This document shows, piece by piece, positions 9,081 through 19,700 of a stretch of DNA of 64,000 bases. The notes beneath the pieces were generated by a model. That model saw only the letters and a program-made list of their open reading frames with translations, was not told where the DNA came from and did no database searches. Origin of the DNA: Caenorhabditis remanei (taxonomy: Eukaryota; Nematoda; Chromadorea; Rhabditida; Rhabditidae). How positions within the stretch are numbered: position 1 is the stretch's first letter; each line of letters begins with the position of its first letter. The position numbers were made by a program, and so were the translations under genes. The stretch covers positions 1,054,001 through 1,118,000 of the forward strand of contig NC_071328.1 in assembly GCF_010183535.1 (NCBI RefSeq), written 5' to 3'.

Positions 9081-11597
9081 TGGCGATTTTCAAATGTTTT
9101 TGGGGTAAAAAACAACTATTTTCACGATTTTTTGCCTTAATTTCTTCAAAATTACCTCTTTTTTATGCAAATTTCGATGCATTTTCCCAATTTTCAGTAT
9201 CAGAGTAGGAATAAATAAATATCAGGAGAAAAAAGCGTCGTCTGATATCAGAAAATACAATAAAATGAAATCTTCCTTGTTCCCATATCTTATTGCCTTC
9301 TCGTTTTGTATATATTCCCATACATATACAAAAAACGGCTCAAAAGCGATGGAGGGATCCAAAAACATACAGAAGCAATATGATTACATCGTTTTATTGC
9401 ATTCGAATGACTCATATTTACAGTAGTTTTAGGCGATTTTTAGGGGAAAAAATGGGTTTTTTGGGAGTTTTAAGCTCAAAAATTCGGTTAAAAACGGTAT
9501 TTTTGGAGCTAGAGCCTTGAATAGTGGCCTAGAAACTCAAATATTGATTTCTAGGCCATTCTGAATGTTTTTTGAGCTCAAAAACTCATTTTCCTGGCCT
9601 TTTTGACTTCTAGGCCACCATTTTTTTTTGTGATTTTTTTTGACAATTTTTCAGATAGAAATTCGATTTTTATGTTTAGAAATAGGTGTTTGGGGTTTCT
9701 AGGCCACCAAATTTTTGAATAGTGCTTTGAGCCATTATTATATTAATTTAGTGGATGCTGCAGTTTAAACTCGTTGTTTTATAGTAATTTACAGTAGTTA
9801 TGAGCGTTCTTGTCCGATTTTCCATCTAAAATTGCAGTTTTTGGCTGTTTTTTTCCGCTTTTTTCGGTCTTTTTTGCTTAGTTTCAACAAAAAATTTGGT
9901 GGCCTAGAAACCCAAAACTCGGCCACCGCACTTTCATTGGATTCCTTGACCACCAACTTATCAAAAACTGTAAAAACTTCATTTCTAATGGGCTTAAAAC
10001 CCAAAATTCTAAAATTCCAGTGGTGGCCGAGTTTTGGGTTTCTAGGCCACCAATCGGAATTTCGTCTATTTTCAACCGTTTTTTCTCGATGCTTTTGCAC
10101 CTCCCGAACCGTACCGAGAAAAAGTGGAAAAATGCATCGAAGTGTGCATAAAAAGGAGGTAAATTTGATGAAAAATTGTTGAAAATGACATTTTTGTCCG
10201 AGTTTTGGGTTTCTAGGCCACCCAATTGAATTCCTAGGCCATCTACTCCCCAAAACCTGTGAAAATTTCATTTCTAACCGTCCTAAAACCCAAAATTCTA
10301 AAATTCCAGTGGTGGCCGAGTTTTGGGTTTCTAGGCCACCAAATTGGATTTTGTCTATTTTTCGGATTTTTGACCATTTTTCCTCAAATTTTTCGCCTAA
10401 AGCGGGTTTTTGGGTAGTTTCCAGTGTGTCTTCTCGAGACGGTCTCGAGAAAATTCTCGAGAAAATTCTCGAGAGATCTCTCGAGAATTTCTCGAGAATT
10501 CTCGAGAAATTTTTCTCGAGAATGTCTCGAGAATTTCTCGAGAAATCTCTCGAGAGATCTCTCGAGAATTTCTCGAGAATTCTCGAGAAATTCAGGTCTC
10601 GAGGAGTGATTTCACGAAAAACTCACAAAAAACCAATTTTACTAAAATAAGTATGTGAACAAGTGTAATAGAGATTGAGATTAAATTGATTAAAACTATA
10701 TTTTTGTCAATAAACCTTTAATAATACAAATATTTGACAAAAAAAACAACGACACTCCGAAATTCCGCACCGCGCCATAAATAGTAAACAAAATTTTCAA
10801 AAACCTATTCTCGAGATTCTCGAGAATTCTCGAGAAATTCTCGAGAGATCTCTCGAGAGATTTCTCGAGAATTCTCGAGAACTATCGAGAATTCTCGAGA
10901 ATGTCTCGAGAATTTCTCGAGAAATCTCTCGAGAGATCTCTCGAGAATTTCTCGAGAATTCCTTTTCTCGAGAATTTTCTCTCGAGAAGACACACTGGTA
11001 GTTTCGAGCTGAAAAGCCAGTAAAAAACAGTTGAAAACAGGGATTTTATAGCCTAAAAATCGATTTTTTGGGATTCTAGGCCACCAATTCGATTTTTGTC
11101 GATTTTCATCTATTTTTGACCGTTTTTTTCTCGAATTTTCTGCCTAAACTATTGAGGATTCATTTTAAGCTAAAAAGCCAGTTAAAAACTGTTTAAAACC
11201 GGGATTTCACGGCCTAAAATCCGATTTTTTGGGTTTCTAGGCCACCAATTCGATTTTTTGTCTATTTAGACCGTTTTTTCTCGAATTTTTTGCCTAAACT
11301 ATTTTGAATGATTTTTAACAGAAAATCAGGCAGAAAACTGTTAAAAACGGGATTTGATGGCCTGAAAACCCATTTTTTGGGATTCTAGGCCACCAATCTG
11401 ATTTTCGTCTATTTTCATGTATTTTCAACCGTTTTTTCTCGAATTTTTTGCTCAAAATGTCTAAATTTTACTATTTTTCTCCCCAATTTCCCCCCTACTC
11501 ACCTTCTGCGGAACGTCCAAAGAGGGTGTCGACGTGGCGTCGACACGAGAAAGGGCGGCGCGTGGTGTGACTCCTAGTGAGTACTTTCGAGAGTTTT
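8397..11597 (-). CDS. Two exon-like blocks, possible alternative 5' exons of the kappaB-Ras gene
   Basis: On the minus strand, 11503-11597 lies between a TTTTCAG-like acceptor and a GTGAGT donor and reads ...TPRAALSRVDATSTPSLDVPQK. Block 8397-8475 lies between TTTCCAG and GTACGT and reads TTNRRFSLAATFLDATKSNRKTSLCV. The two join in frame. The second ends in phase 1, the same phase as the GTPase exon 6814-6985, so it could splice straight to exon 5466-5728 and give a longer Ser/Thr/Arg-rich N-terminus. No ATG-bearing exon was found upstream, so the 5' end is missing. It could instead be a separate partial gene. Confidence 0.4.
9520..10345. repeat. ggccgag/ctaggcc foldback repeats
   Basis: Several units at 9520-9715 and 9895-10345. 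Segments of the 9900-10020 stretch recur at about 10200-10320 and at 8000-8110 ('cccaaaattctaaaattcc' type), showing that longer composite units have duplicated. No coding sequence is supported here. Confidence 0.65.
10422..10997. mobile_element. Non-autonomous hAT-like element with arrays of CTCGAGAA
   Basis: Terminal inverted repeats of 18 bp (CAGTGTGTCTTCTCGAGA, and its complement ending CACACTG) are flanked by an exact 8-bp duplication GTAGTTTC (10414-10421 and 10998-11005). CAGTG at the terminus together with an 8-bp duplication is characteristic of hAT elements. Inside each end is a subterminal array of palindromic TCTCGAGA/TTCTCGAGAA units (10431-10600 and 10808-10988), and the two arrays mirror each other. 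The middle 200 bp is A/T-rich and unrelated. The open frames here are repeat translations (LSRISREFSRN type), so no transposase is present. Confidence 0.9.
11040..11460. repeat. Tandem-like copies of a ~150-bp A/T-rich unit
   Basis: Three successive copies share 'gggtttctaggccaccaat' followed by 'cgattttgtctatttt' and 'tcgaattttttgcctaaac'. The same unit without the interruption is seen at 10330-10410 just before the hAT-like element, so this element probably inserted into one copy of the tandem unit. Confidence 0.6.
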
Positions 11598-14102
11598 CTG
11601 AAAGCATTTTATTTTCGAAAAATTGATTGAAATGGATTTAAAAAAATGTTTTTGTGTGGGTTTTTGTGGTTTTAATCCCCAGATTAGTGGAGATTTATAA
11701 ACTTTTTGAAAATTTTTTTTTTCAATTTTTAAAATTTTATTTTTTGGGAAAAATTAACTTTTTTTAAAACGAAATTGGTTGATTTTTCTGAATTTTTTAG
11801 CTGAAAATCGGTTTATTTTGGTATTTGACCACTTTTACTACTGTCTGTCACAATTTCCTGGGTCTCCGGATGTCCGGATTCCCAAAAATTTGAATTTTGA
11901 CTATTTTGAGTAGAATTTTTCGAATTTTCAGTGTTTTAGGGGTAAAAATAGCCAAAAAATCTGTTATTTTGCATGAAAATTACTGAAAATTGGTCAGAAT
12001 TGATCAGAAATCGACAACTTTTTACTATTTTCTGATGTCCGGATGTCCGGATGTCAAAATTTCGATTCTAGAGGTGATTTAAGCTAATTTTTTTGAATTT
12101 TTGGTGAAAATTTTATGATTTTTCACCAAAAATCAATAAAAATTCAGCAAATTTTTATGTTTTGAGTCTGTCACGACCTCCCCGGTGTCCGGATGTCCAG
12201 AATTTAGTTTTTTGGCAAAATCGACTCGATTTTGTTCAATTTTTTTGATTTTTAAGAGGAAATATAGTCAAAATCAAATTTCAGTGTAAAAATCAGGAAA
12301 AAAACGCTAAATTTCGGTCGGAAAAGGTTAAAATATTTTATTAAATTCAATTTTTCGGATATTTTTGAAGGGAATGACGAAATTATCATAAAAATGAAGT
12401 TAAAGCCAATTTTGTAAGCCGGAATTGAAAATTTGAGCAAAAAATTGAGATTTACTCAAAAAATTGGTCTAAAAATGATTTTTTTTTGGGGAAAAATGAA
12501 AAAAAAAATTTTTTTTGCAAAATTTTTTTTCCTTAAATTTGAATTTTAAATCGTTTTTTATTTTTTTTTAGGTAATTTTAAACAGATTTTTCGCATTTTT
12601 AAGTATTTTTCCGCGATTTTTTTCATTTTTTTTTTCAAGCTCAAAATTATTTTTTCAAATTTTTGATTTTCAACTATTTTCAACTCACCCCCACTCATTT
12701 TTCGGTTTTTTTCTCTTAAAAATAGACGTTTTTACAGCCAAAAACTATAATAAATGCTCAAAATATTGCTAGTGGCCGTCTCGCTTCACACCATTGATAG
12801 CAGAGAATGTGTTATGAATGGGGGCGAATCGGAAATAAACACAATGGGAAAGGGTATTTGATGACAACCATCGCTATTCAATAAACGTTTTGATTGGAAT
12901 TTTATTTTTATTTTATGAAAAAAACAACTTTTTTTTTGGAATTATTTTTTCGCCAATTTTAGATGGATTTTCTGGATAAATAACTTGCAATTAATAATTT
13001 CAGATTATTCTCCACAATTTTAAACCTGAAAAATCTCATTTTCACAGACAAAAACTCACAAAAACTGCAATTCTTTTCAGCCTTCTCCAACAGTAATTTC
13101 CGCGAACTAATCCGTCGTCAAATCGCACGCATTGGACGTGACTGTGCGTCTCGGTGTTTGCGGACTTTTCGGTTTTCGTGCGATTTTCAACGTGTTTTTC
13201 GCTCATTTTCAGATTAAAAAATAGTCGAATTTCGTGGATTTTTTTGGGAAAATTGAGTTTTTAAAAAATAAGTGAGTTATCGATTTATTTTTTGAGCCAG
13301 GAGGTATGCAAAAATGTGAGAAAATAGAGGAGAACAGGCGAGTTGAACGAAGTACACTAAAAAACTAAAAATCGAGAGAAAAACTAGAAAAACTTGAGGA
13401 AACGGAGCTTTTTTGGGTATTTTCACATGAAAAATGCAGAAAAAATAGTCAAATTAGGCTAAAAATATGAAAAAAACTGAAAAAATTCTTGAAATTGCAA
13501 AAATCTGAAAAAAAAACGGTTTTTGATCATAAAAATATTCCTTTTGTTGCTCAAATCCTCTAATTTTCACATTTTTTGTTAGTTTTTTGCTGTAAAACTT
13601 CATGAAAACCCTGAAAAAACTGAAAAAATGTAAAATTTTGTCTAAAAATCCAAAATTTCAATTTTTTCAAAAAATTGTTTTTTTTAAGTTTTTTGGTCAA
13701 AATGAGTAGAAAAACATGTAAATCTTTATGGAAATACGCAAAAACCGCGAAAAAAACACCGAAAAACGAGTTTCCAGTCCAAAAAATGCTGAAAATGTGA
13801 TAATGGCCGAACTTTTTCTATTTGGGTTTCTAGGCCTCGTTAGATCGATGGCCTAGAAACCCAAAACTCGGCCATGATCACATTTTCAGCATTTTTTCCG
13901 ACTGAAAACTCGTTTTTTTGTATGTTTTTTGCCGTTTTTGAGTATCATCTAATCTTTGATGCCCGCCGCAAATTTTATGATCTACAGAACACACTGATAA
14001 CGACGAAGAGACCCTTGCCCAATACAATTCGCAACACTTTATTTCTTCTTTTTCTCCAAAAACCATCAAAAATCGAAAAAAAATTATCGATTTTTTTCAG
14101 GC
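11598..14102. other. A/T-rich region between divergent genes
   Basis: Long T/A homopolymer-rich stretches. Between 11840 and 12200 'gtctgtcac' and 'ccggatgtccgga' recur three times. Two higher-complexity islands stand out. One is 12770-12895, with two AATAAA hexamers on the + strand. The other is 13081-13215, which follows TTTTCAG and is open for about 44 codons on the + strand (FSNSNFRELIRRQ...). Neither can be tied to a gene. One foldback repeat unit lies at 13800-13880. Confidence 0.4.
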
Positions 14103-15804
14103 ATGAGCCTTCTTCGTCGTTCCGCACCTTCCCTCCGTTCCGCAGTGAGATTCGCCTCTTCTGGTTGGTTTTTCGGGTGAAAATCGCGAAAAATCGCGGT
14201 TTTTAGCCCTAAAAATGTGAAAAATTGGCCAAAAATCGCATTTTCTCATTAGAGCGCACTTGCAGACTTTGAATTTTTGAATTTTGCGAATTTTAACTCT
14301 AAAAATTCATTTTTCCGCATTTTCTCGTCGCGGTGTTCACTTCTACGCGCAAATATACAAAAAATTAAATATTTTCAAAATTTTAGAAAAAAAAGTCAAT
14401 TTTCAGGCCGTCTCTACACGAAGAAGCACGAATGGGTGGTCGTGGAGAACGGTGTCGGCACCGTTGGCATCACCGACTTCGCCACTGTTAGTACTCCTTA
14501 TTTTCAGCTGAAAATTCGTGAAAATTCGAAAAAAATTGATCAAAATCATAAAATTTAGCCGTGTACTCCTCGTGGACAAGAGGAAATTTTTTAGAGAAAA
14601 TGTGAATTTTGGTCGATTTTTCTTGTTTTTTTGGCAAATTAAGTGTTTCTAGATGATTTTTCATGAAAATTCGAAAAAAATTGATCGAAATCCTGAAAAA
14701 TCATGAAAATTAGCCGTGTACTCCTCGTGGACAAGAAAAAATGTTTTGGAAAATTCGTGGTTTTTGGTCGATTTTTGTCGATTTTTGGTCAAATTGTGTG
14801 TTTTCAGATGATTTATCGTAAAAAATCGTGAAAGTTTGACAAAAATCGAAGAAATTACCGAAATTCAGCCGTGTACTCCTCGTGGACAAGAGGAATTTCG
14901 GGAAATTGGGTTTTTTAGGTCGATTTTTGTCAATTTCAGTCATAAATAGCAAGTTTGAAGTGTGTGGCATTGTTTTCCAATTTTTTTTTTGAAAATTGTA
15001 AGAAAATATGCGAAAATATGCGAAAATCTGGAATAACACCACCAGACTTGTCCTCGAAGAGTACACAACCGATTTTCATGGTTTTACACTAATTTTACTT
15101 ATAATTGAGCTATTTCACTCAATTTAATTTCAAAAACAGAAAAAAATGGCTAAAATCGAAAAAATCCACCGAAAATTGACTTGTCCACGAGGACTACACG
15201 ATCGATTTTTCGTTTTTTATAATTTTTTGTGATTTTTCTCAATTTATCATCAAGAAACACTCAATTTGACAAAAAAATTTATGAGAATTGACCAAAAATC
15301 GACCAAAAACCACATTTTTCCAAAAAAAGTTCCTCTTGTCCACGAGGAGTACACGACCGATTTTTCGTTTTTCGTAGATTTTTGTGTTTTTTCATGATTT
15401 TAATCTTACTTTTGTCGAAAATCAGCACATTTTCCTATTTTCCAAAAATTGACTTGTCCACGAGGACTACACGACGTCGATTCTCAATAGAGCGCATTTT
15501 CCAGGAACAACTCGGCGACGTCGTGTTCATCGAACTACCCGACGAGGGCACCGAAATCTCAAAGGGTGATTCGACGGGCGCCGTCGAATCAGTCAAAGCG
15601 GCATCCGACATTTACGCGCCCATTTCGGGTACAGTAACCCAAAAAAACGTGAAATTGGAAGAGGAGGCGGGGCTTATCAATAAGAGTCCATTCGAGAAGG
15701 GATGGCTGTACAAACTGAAAGTGAAATCGGAGGATGAGCTCAAGAAATTGCTCACCGAGCAACAGTACGAACAGTTCAAGAAGGACGAAGAGGCCGCCCA
15801 TTAA
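14103..15804 (+). CDS. gcsh: Glycine cleavage system H protein, mitochondrial
   Basis: Exons are 14103-14163, 14407-14486 and 15505-15804; phases agree and give 146 residues. The N-terminus MSLLRRSAPSLRSAVRFASS is a typical mitochondrial presequence (Arg/Ser-rich, no acidic residues). The mature part shows HEWV, GITDFAT, LGDVVFIELP and the lipoylation site AVESVKAASD, with the lipoyl-accepting lysine at residue 78. The end GWLYKLKV is also typical. The protein shuttles the aminomethyl group of glycine between the P, T and L proteins of the mitochondrial cleavage complex. The ATG lies 2 nt after TTTTTTTCAG, so the mRNA is probably trans-spliced there. The first donor is the rare GTTGGT. Intron 2 (14487-15504) is repeat-rich. 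C. elegans has a homologue beside gpb-2 (F52A8.5, from memory). Confidence 0.95.
14560..15480. repeat. CTTGTCCACGAGGAGTACAC repeats in the H-protein intron
   Basis: Intron 2 of the H-protein gene holds six copies, in both orientations, of a sequence cored on 'cgtgtactcctcgtggaca', each flanked by 'gattttcgtgaaaa'-like filler. Approximate sites are 14570, 14720, 14875, 15180, 15340 and 15450. The core has a weak palindrome (CCTC...GAGG). Four more copies occur at 57220-57725. Confidence 0.8.
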
Positions 15805-15970
15805 TTTTTTTTTTTGAATTTTTTGTATTTAATATACTTATTGTGTCTTATTGTACTGGTATTCATTGTTTAGGTTAATTATAAAATAGTGATTTATTTA
15901 ATTGAAAAAAATGTAAATTTTTGAAAAAAAAATTTCATTTTTTTGAAATTTTTTGAAAATTTTTTCAAAT

Positions 15971-16212
15971 TTCATCTCAAAAAATCCGCCAATTCCCGCT
16001 GATTCCAATGGTGGTATTTACATCGTTTAAAACGCGCTCTGTCGGATTTTAAAGCGATTTTTCTATTTGGTGGGCGAGGTTTCGCATTTTCGCGGCCACG
16101 GCCACCAAACAGAAAACCGCTTGTAAAATTCGATAGAGCGCGTTTTAAACTCTGAAAATACCACCATTGGAATCAGCAGGAATTGGCGGATTTTTTTGAG
16201 ATCAAATTTTTT
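15971..16212. mobile_element. Palindromic MITE-like element between convergent genes
   Basis: The left arm 15971-16035 ('atccgccaattcccgctgat', 'tccaatggtggtattt', 'gtttaaaacgcgctct') is the reverse complement of the right arm 16132-16210 with few mismatches. The loop contains 'tttggtgggcgaggtttcgc' and its partial complement. It lies between the stop codons of the H-protein gene and the globin gene. No target duplication was clear. Confidence 0.75.
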
Positions 16213-16717
16213 CGAAACTTAGAAAAAAAAATTTATCGATTTTTTCCAGAAATTCACTACAAATACACAAAAAAAATTAATTATTTACAAAAAATGAGGT
16301 TTATCGATTTTTTTCTCAACATGAAAAAAAATTTAAAAATTCAAAAATATCCCTGACTAGCTGATGACTGGAGTCCCTCGCTCACGGGGTATGCAAGCGC
16401 GCTCCACCGAAAAAATGTTTGGGAATTTCGAAAATGTGAAAAACTACCAAAAAATCAATGAAAATTGAAAAAAATCGTGTTTTGAACTCAAAAATTCAAA
16501 TTTCCCGCGTAAAGTTCGGTGGGGCGCGTTTGCATTTGAGTGGTGGTGAAAAAAGCGAAAAATTACAGAAAAAAATGGGGGAAAACAGAGAAATCACAGT
16601 GGGAAAGAGGCTTTAAGACATAAAAATATAAAAAATTGATTTTGGGGGAAAAAAAATTTTTAATTTCAAAAAAAAAAATTTTTTTTCGAAAATTTTCGAA
16701 AAATCGATAATCGATTT

Positions 16718-19700
16718 TCAGACTAACGGCGGAAACTTGTTGACACCTTTCAGACCGTCGATAAATCCATTTCGCATGTGTACTGTCGTGTACAGTGCCA
16801 ACGTTCGCCACACCGTCACCGCGTCTTTTTTCTGCGCCTCGTCGAGGTCGGCCATCGTGGAGAGACGGTGTTCCAGTGCAAATTCCATTGCGTCCTGCAA
16901 GAAAAAATATTTGAAAATGAGGAATTTAAGCGGGAAATTTGAATTTTTAGATAAAAAAAATTTTTTTTGGTAGGTGGCCGAACTTTTTCACTGGTGGCCT
17001 AACTTTTCTGTTTTCAATTTTTTGGTGTTTTTCTGCATTGAAAATCGTTAAAAACCCCAAAAATACGATTTTTTCAAAAAAAAATTCGGTGGCCTAACTT
17101 TTCAATTTCTGGTTTTCTAGGCCACGCAGTTTTTTTGGAAAATGTTTAGATTTTGAGGATTTGGAGGCTCAAACTCATGGTCTTCATGAGAAGAATTAGA
17201 AAAACAACGAATAATAACTTTTTTTCAAAAAAAATTCGGTGGCCGAACTTTTTCAAATTTTGGTTTTCTAGGCCACGCATTTTTTTTTGTAAATTTTGAG
17301 TTTTTTGAAATTTTGAATTGTTTTTATACATTCAAAATCGTCAAAACCACTAAAATTTGCTGTTTTTCAAAAAAAAAACCTGATGGCCGAACTTTTGGTT
17401 TTCTAGGCCATCCAAAATATTTTTGAGTTTTTGAGCTTTTTTAGAGCGCCTGAAAACTCAAATTCATGATTTTTTGTGTGAAAATGTGAAAACGACCGCC
17501 AAAAATAATGTAATTTCCAGGAAAAAATGGTGGCCGAACTTTTTCACTGGTGGCCTAACTTTTCTGTTTTCAATTTTTTGGGGTTTTTTGCATCGAAAAT
17601 CGTTAAAAACCCCAAAAATACGTTTTTTTTTTCAAAAAAAAATTGATGGCCGAACTTTTTCAAATTTTTGGGTTTCTAGGCCACCAAGTTTTTTTTTTCG
17701 ATTTTTTGCGTTTTCAAGGGTCTGGAAGCTCAAACTACTGATTTTTTGTTAGAAAACGTGGAAAACCCGCTAAAAATTGTGTTCCTTCGAAAAAGTGTTA
17801 CGTGGCCTAACTTTTTCAAACTCTTGGTTTTCTAGGCCACGCTTTAATTCAATATTTTATAGAAGCCTTACCTGAAAGATATCCCAATACTCATGCTTGA
17901 ATCCTCTATCAGCAAATTTGCAATGTTTCTGTCCGACCATGTAGAGGAACGATTCCGTCCGTTCCATATGGTAGATGTTTTTGACCACTTGCGCGAGCGT
18001 CTGGATAACTTCTTTTTTTTAATTATAAAAAACTGACTTATTTTCGTTGCGGGGACCCAAAAATACCAAAAATTTTGGAAAAAAAAGTAAAAAAATCGGT
18101 CAACTTTGACATGTCCCATTACTGTCACATTTTGTCCCAGCTGTCCCAAAGTTATATGTCCTAGTAGATCAAATCTTGATCTCCATTTTTTTAGTTGACA
18201 ACTTTTTGATAGCTCTTCAAGCTTTTGAGATATGCGCCTTTAAAGATAGCCGACTTAAACGAATGAGAGAGCTGAGGGGGAGGAGACGCAGAGAAGCGAG
18301 ACACCCTCCTCTTTTCGCACACTCTCTCGCCTCCCCCTCTTTAAAGACGCATATCTCAAAAGCGTGAAGAGCAATCAAAAAGTTGTCAACTACAAAAATG
18401 GAGATCTTGTTTTGATCTACCAGAAAAATATAAATTTGGGACAGTTTGGACAAAAAGTGACACCAAGGGGACATGTAAAAGTTAGAACCAAAGTGAAAAA
18501 AGAGTCATTTTCAAACACGTGTATCTTAAAAACATGAATAGCTATCAAAAAGTTGCCAACTAGAAAAATGTAGCCCGTCTTATGGTCTACCAGAAAAATA
18601 TAAATATGGGACAGTTGGGACAAATCGTGACACCAAGGGGACACCTCAAAGTTGGCACAAAAAAATTTCAAAATTTTTTTTTTGAAAAATACTTTGTTTT
18701 CTTATTTTTTGTGTTAATTCCCATAAACGATACCTGCACAAATTTCAACGCCTGCGACCGGAACTCCTTCGACTCTTTCCACTCGTCTCCCTGATATTTC
18801 GAGATGAACGGGAACAGTTGTTTGCAGTTCGGATTATGGTCAAATATGTAGCAGTAGATGGCGGATCCCAGCTCGTAAAGATTATCAAACTCATCAGACC
18901 ACGTACGGCGTAGAAGTTCCTGAAAAAACGGGGGTTATTTCAGTGATATTCAGGAGGGAAATCTGAAAAAATGGAGACTGGCGTGCCTTGGGCGCGTCGA
19001 CAAGGTGCGGAAAACACCGCGCACCTCTACGCCCTCCACCGTGATATCTGAAGTGTGTGCGCGTGGCAGAGTGGTTAACGAGGTAGACAGATAGGAGGTG
19101 GGTCAGGGGTTCGAGTTTTGCCCCGACCAAAATGTTTTTGTTTTTTGTTTTTACTAAATGCTTTTCAATTTCTAATGTTCTAGTGGCCTAGAAAACCTAG
19201 AAAACCCCACAGACTTACCTTCTCATACACATTCGGCTCCCACTTCTCAATGTTGCCTTCGAAGGATTTCTGAAACAAAAAAATTATTTCGAAAAAAGTT
19301 CGGCCATGGAAAACTCGGCCACCATCACCCCCTCACCTTCGACCCATTACTGTAGGCGACATTATTCGAATCGCTCATCCTTCTACTTCCATTCACCTTG
19401 TTCTTCCGATTCGCCTGTGGTGTGCTGAACGAGGCGCCCTTCTCGGACACACTGCAAAAAATTATGGATTTCAAGGTCAAAACGAGGGAATTGAGGGCTG
19501 AAAATGTGAAATTCGGACTCAGGAAGTTGAATATGGTATGATATGATGGTTTTTGAGTGCGGGGACTAGTTTTCCAAAATTTGGAATTCTAGGCCACGGG
19601 GCCTTCCTGGGGTGCCAGAGGGTCCTAGAGCGTCGCGTAACAGCCTTAGTAGGGTAAAATTTTACGCTGAATTCGAATTTTTTAGTTTCAAAACCGCCAA

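Noticed and set aside
9798..10271. 157-codon minus-strand frame and its overlaps
   Set aside because: It repeats '[10 protein letters not shown]', the translation of the ggccgag/ctaggcc foldback unit, and has no splice or start context.
10309..10993. Open frames of the LSRISREFSRN type on both strands
   Set aside because: They are translations of TCTCGAGAA arrays inside the hAT-like element and exist in several frames at once.
13081..13215. + strand open block FSNSNFRELIRRQIARIG
   Set aside because: It follows a good acceptor, but no upstream or downstream exon joins it in phase and no family is recognised. It is mentioned in the region entry only.
18176..18671. Several 60-95 codon frames sharing [17 protein letters not shown]
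   Set aside because: The same peptide appears at every GACATGTCCCC palindrome in the window, so it is a repeat translation and not a gene.
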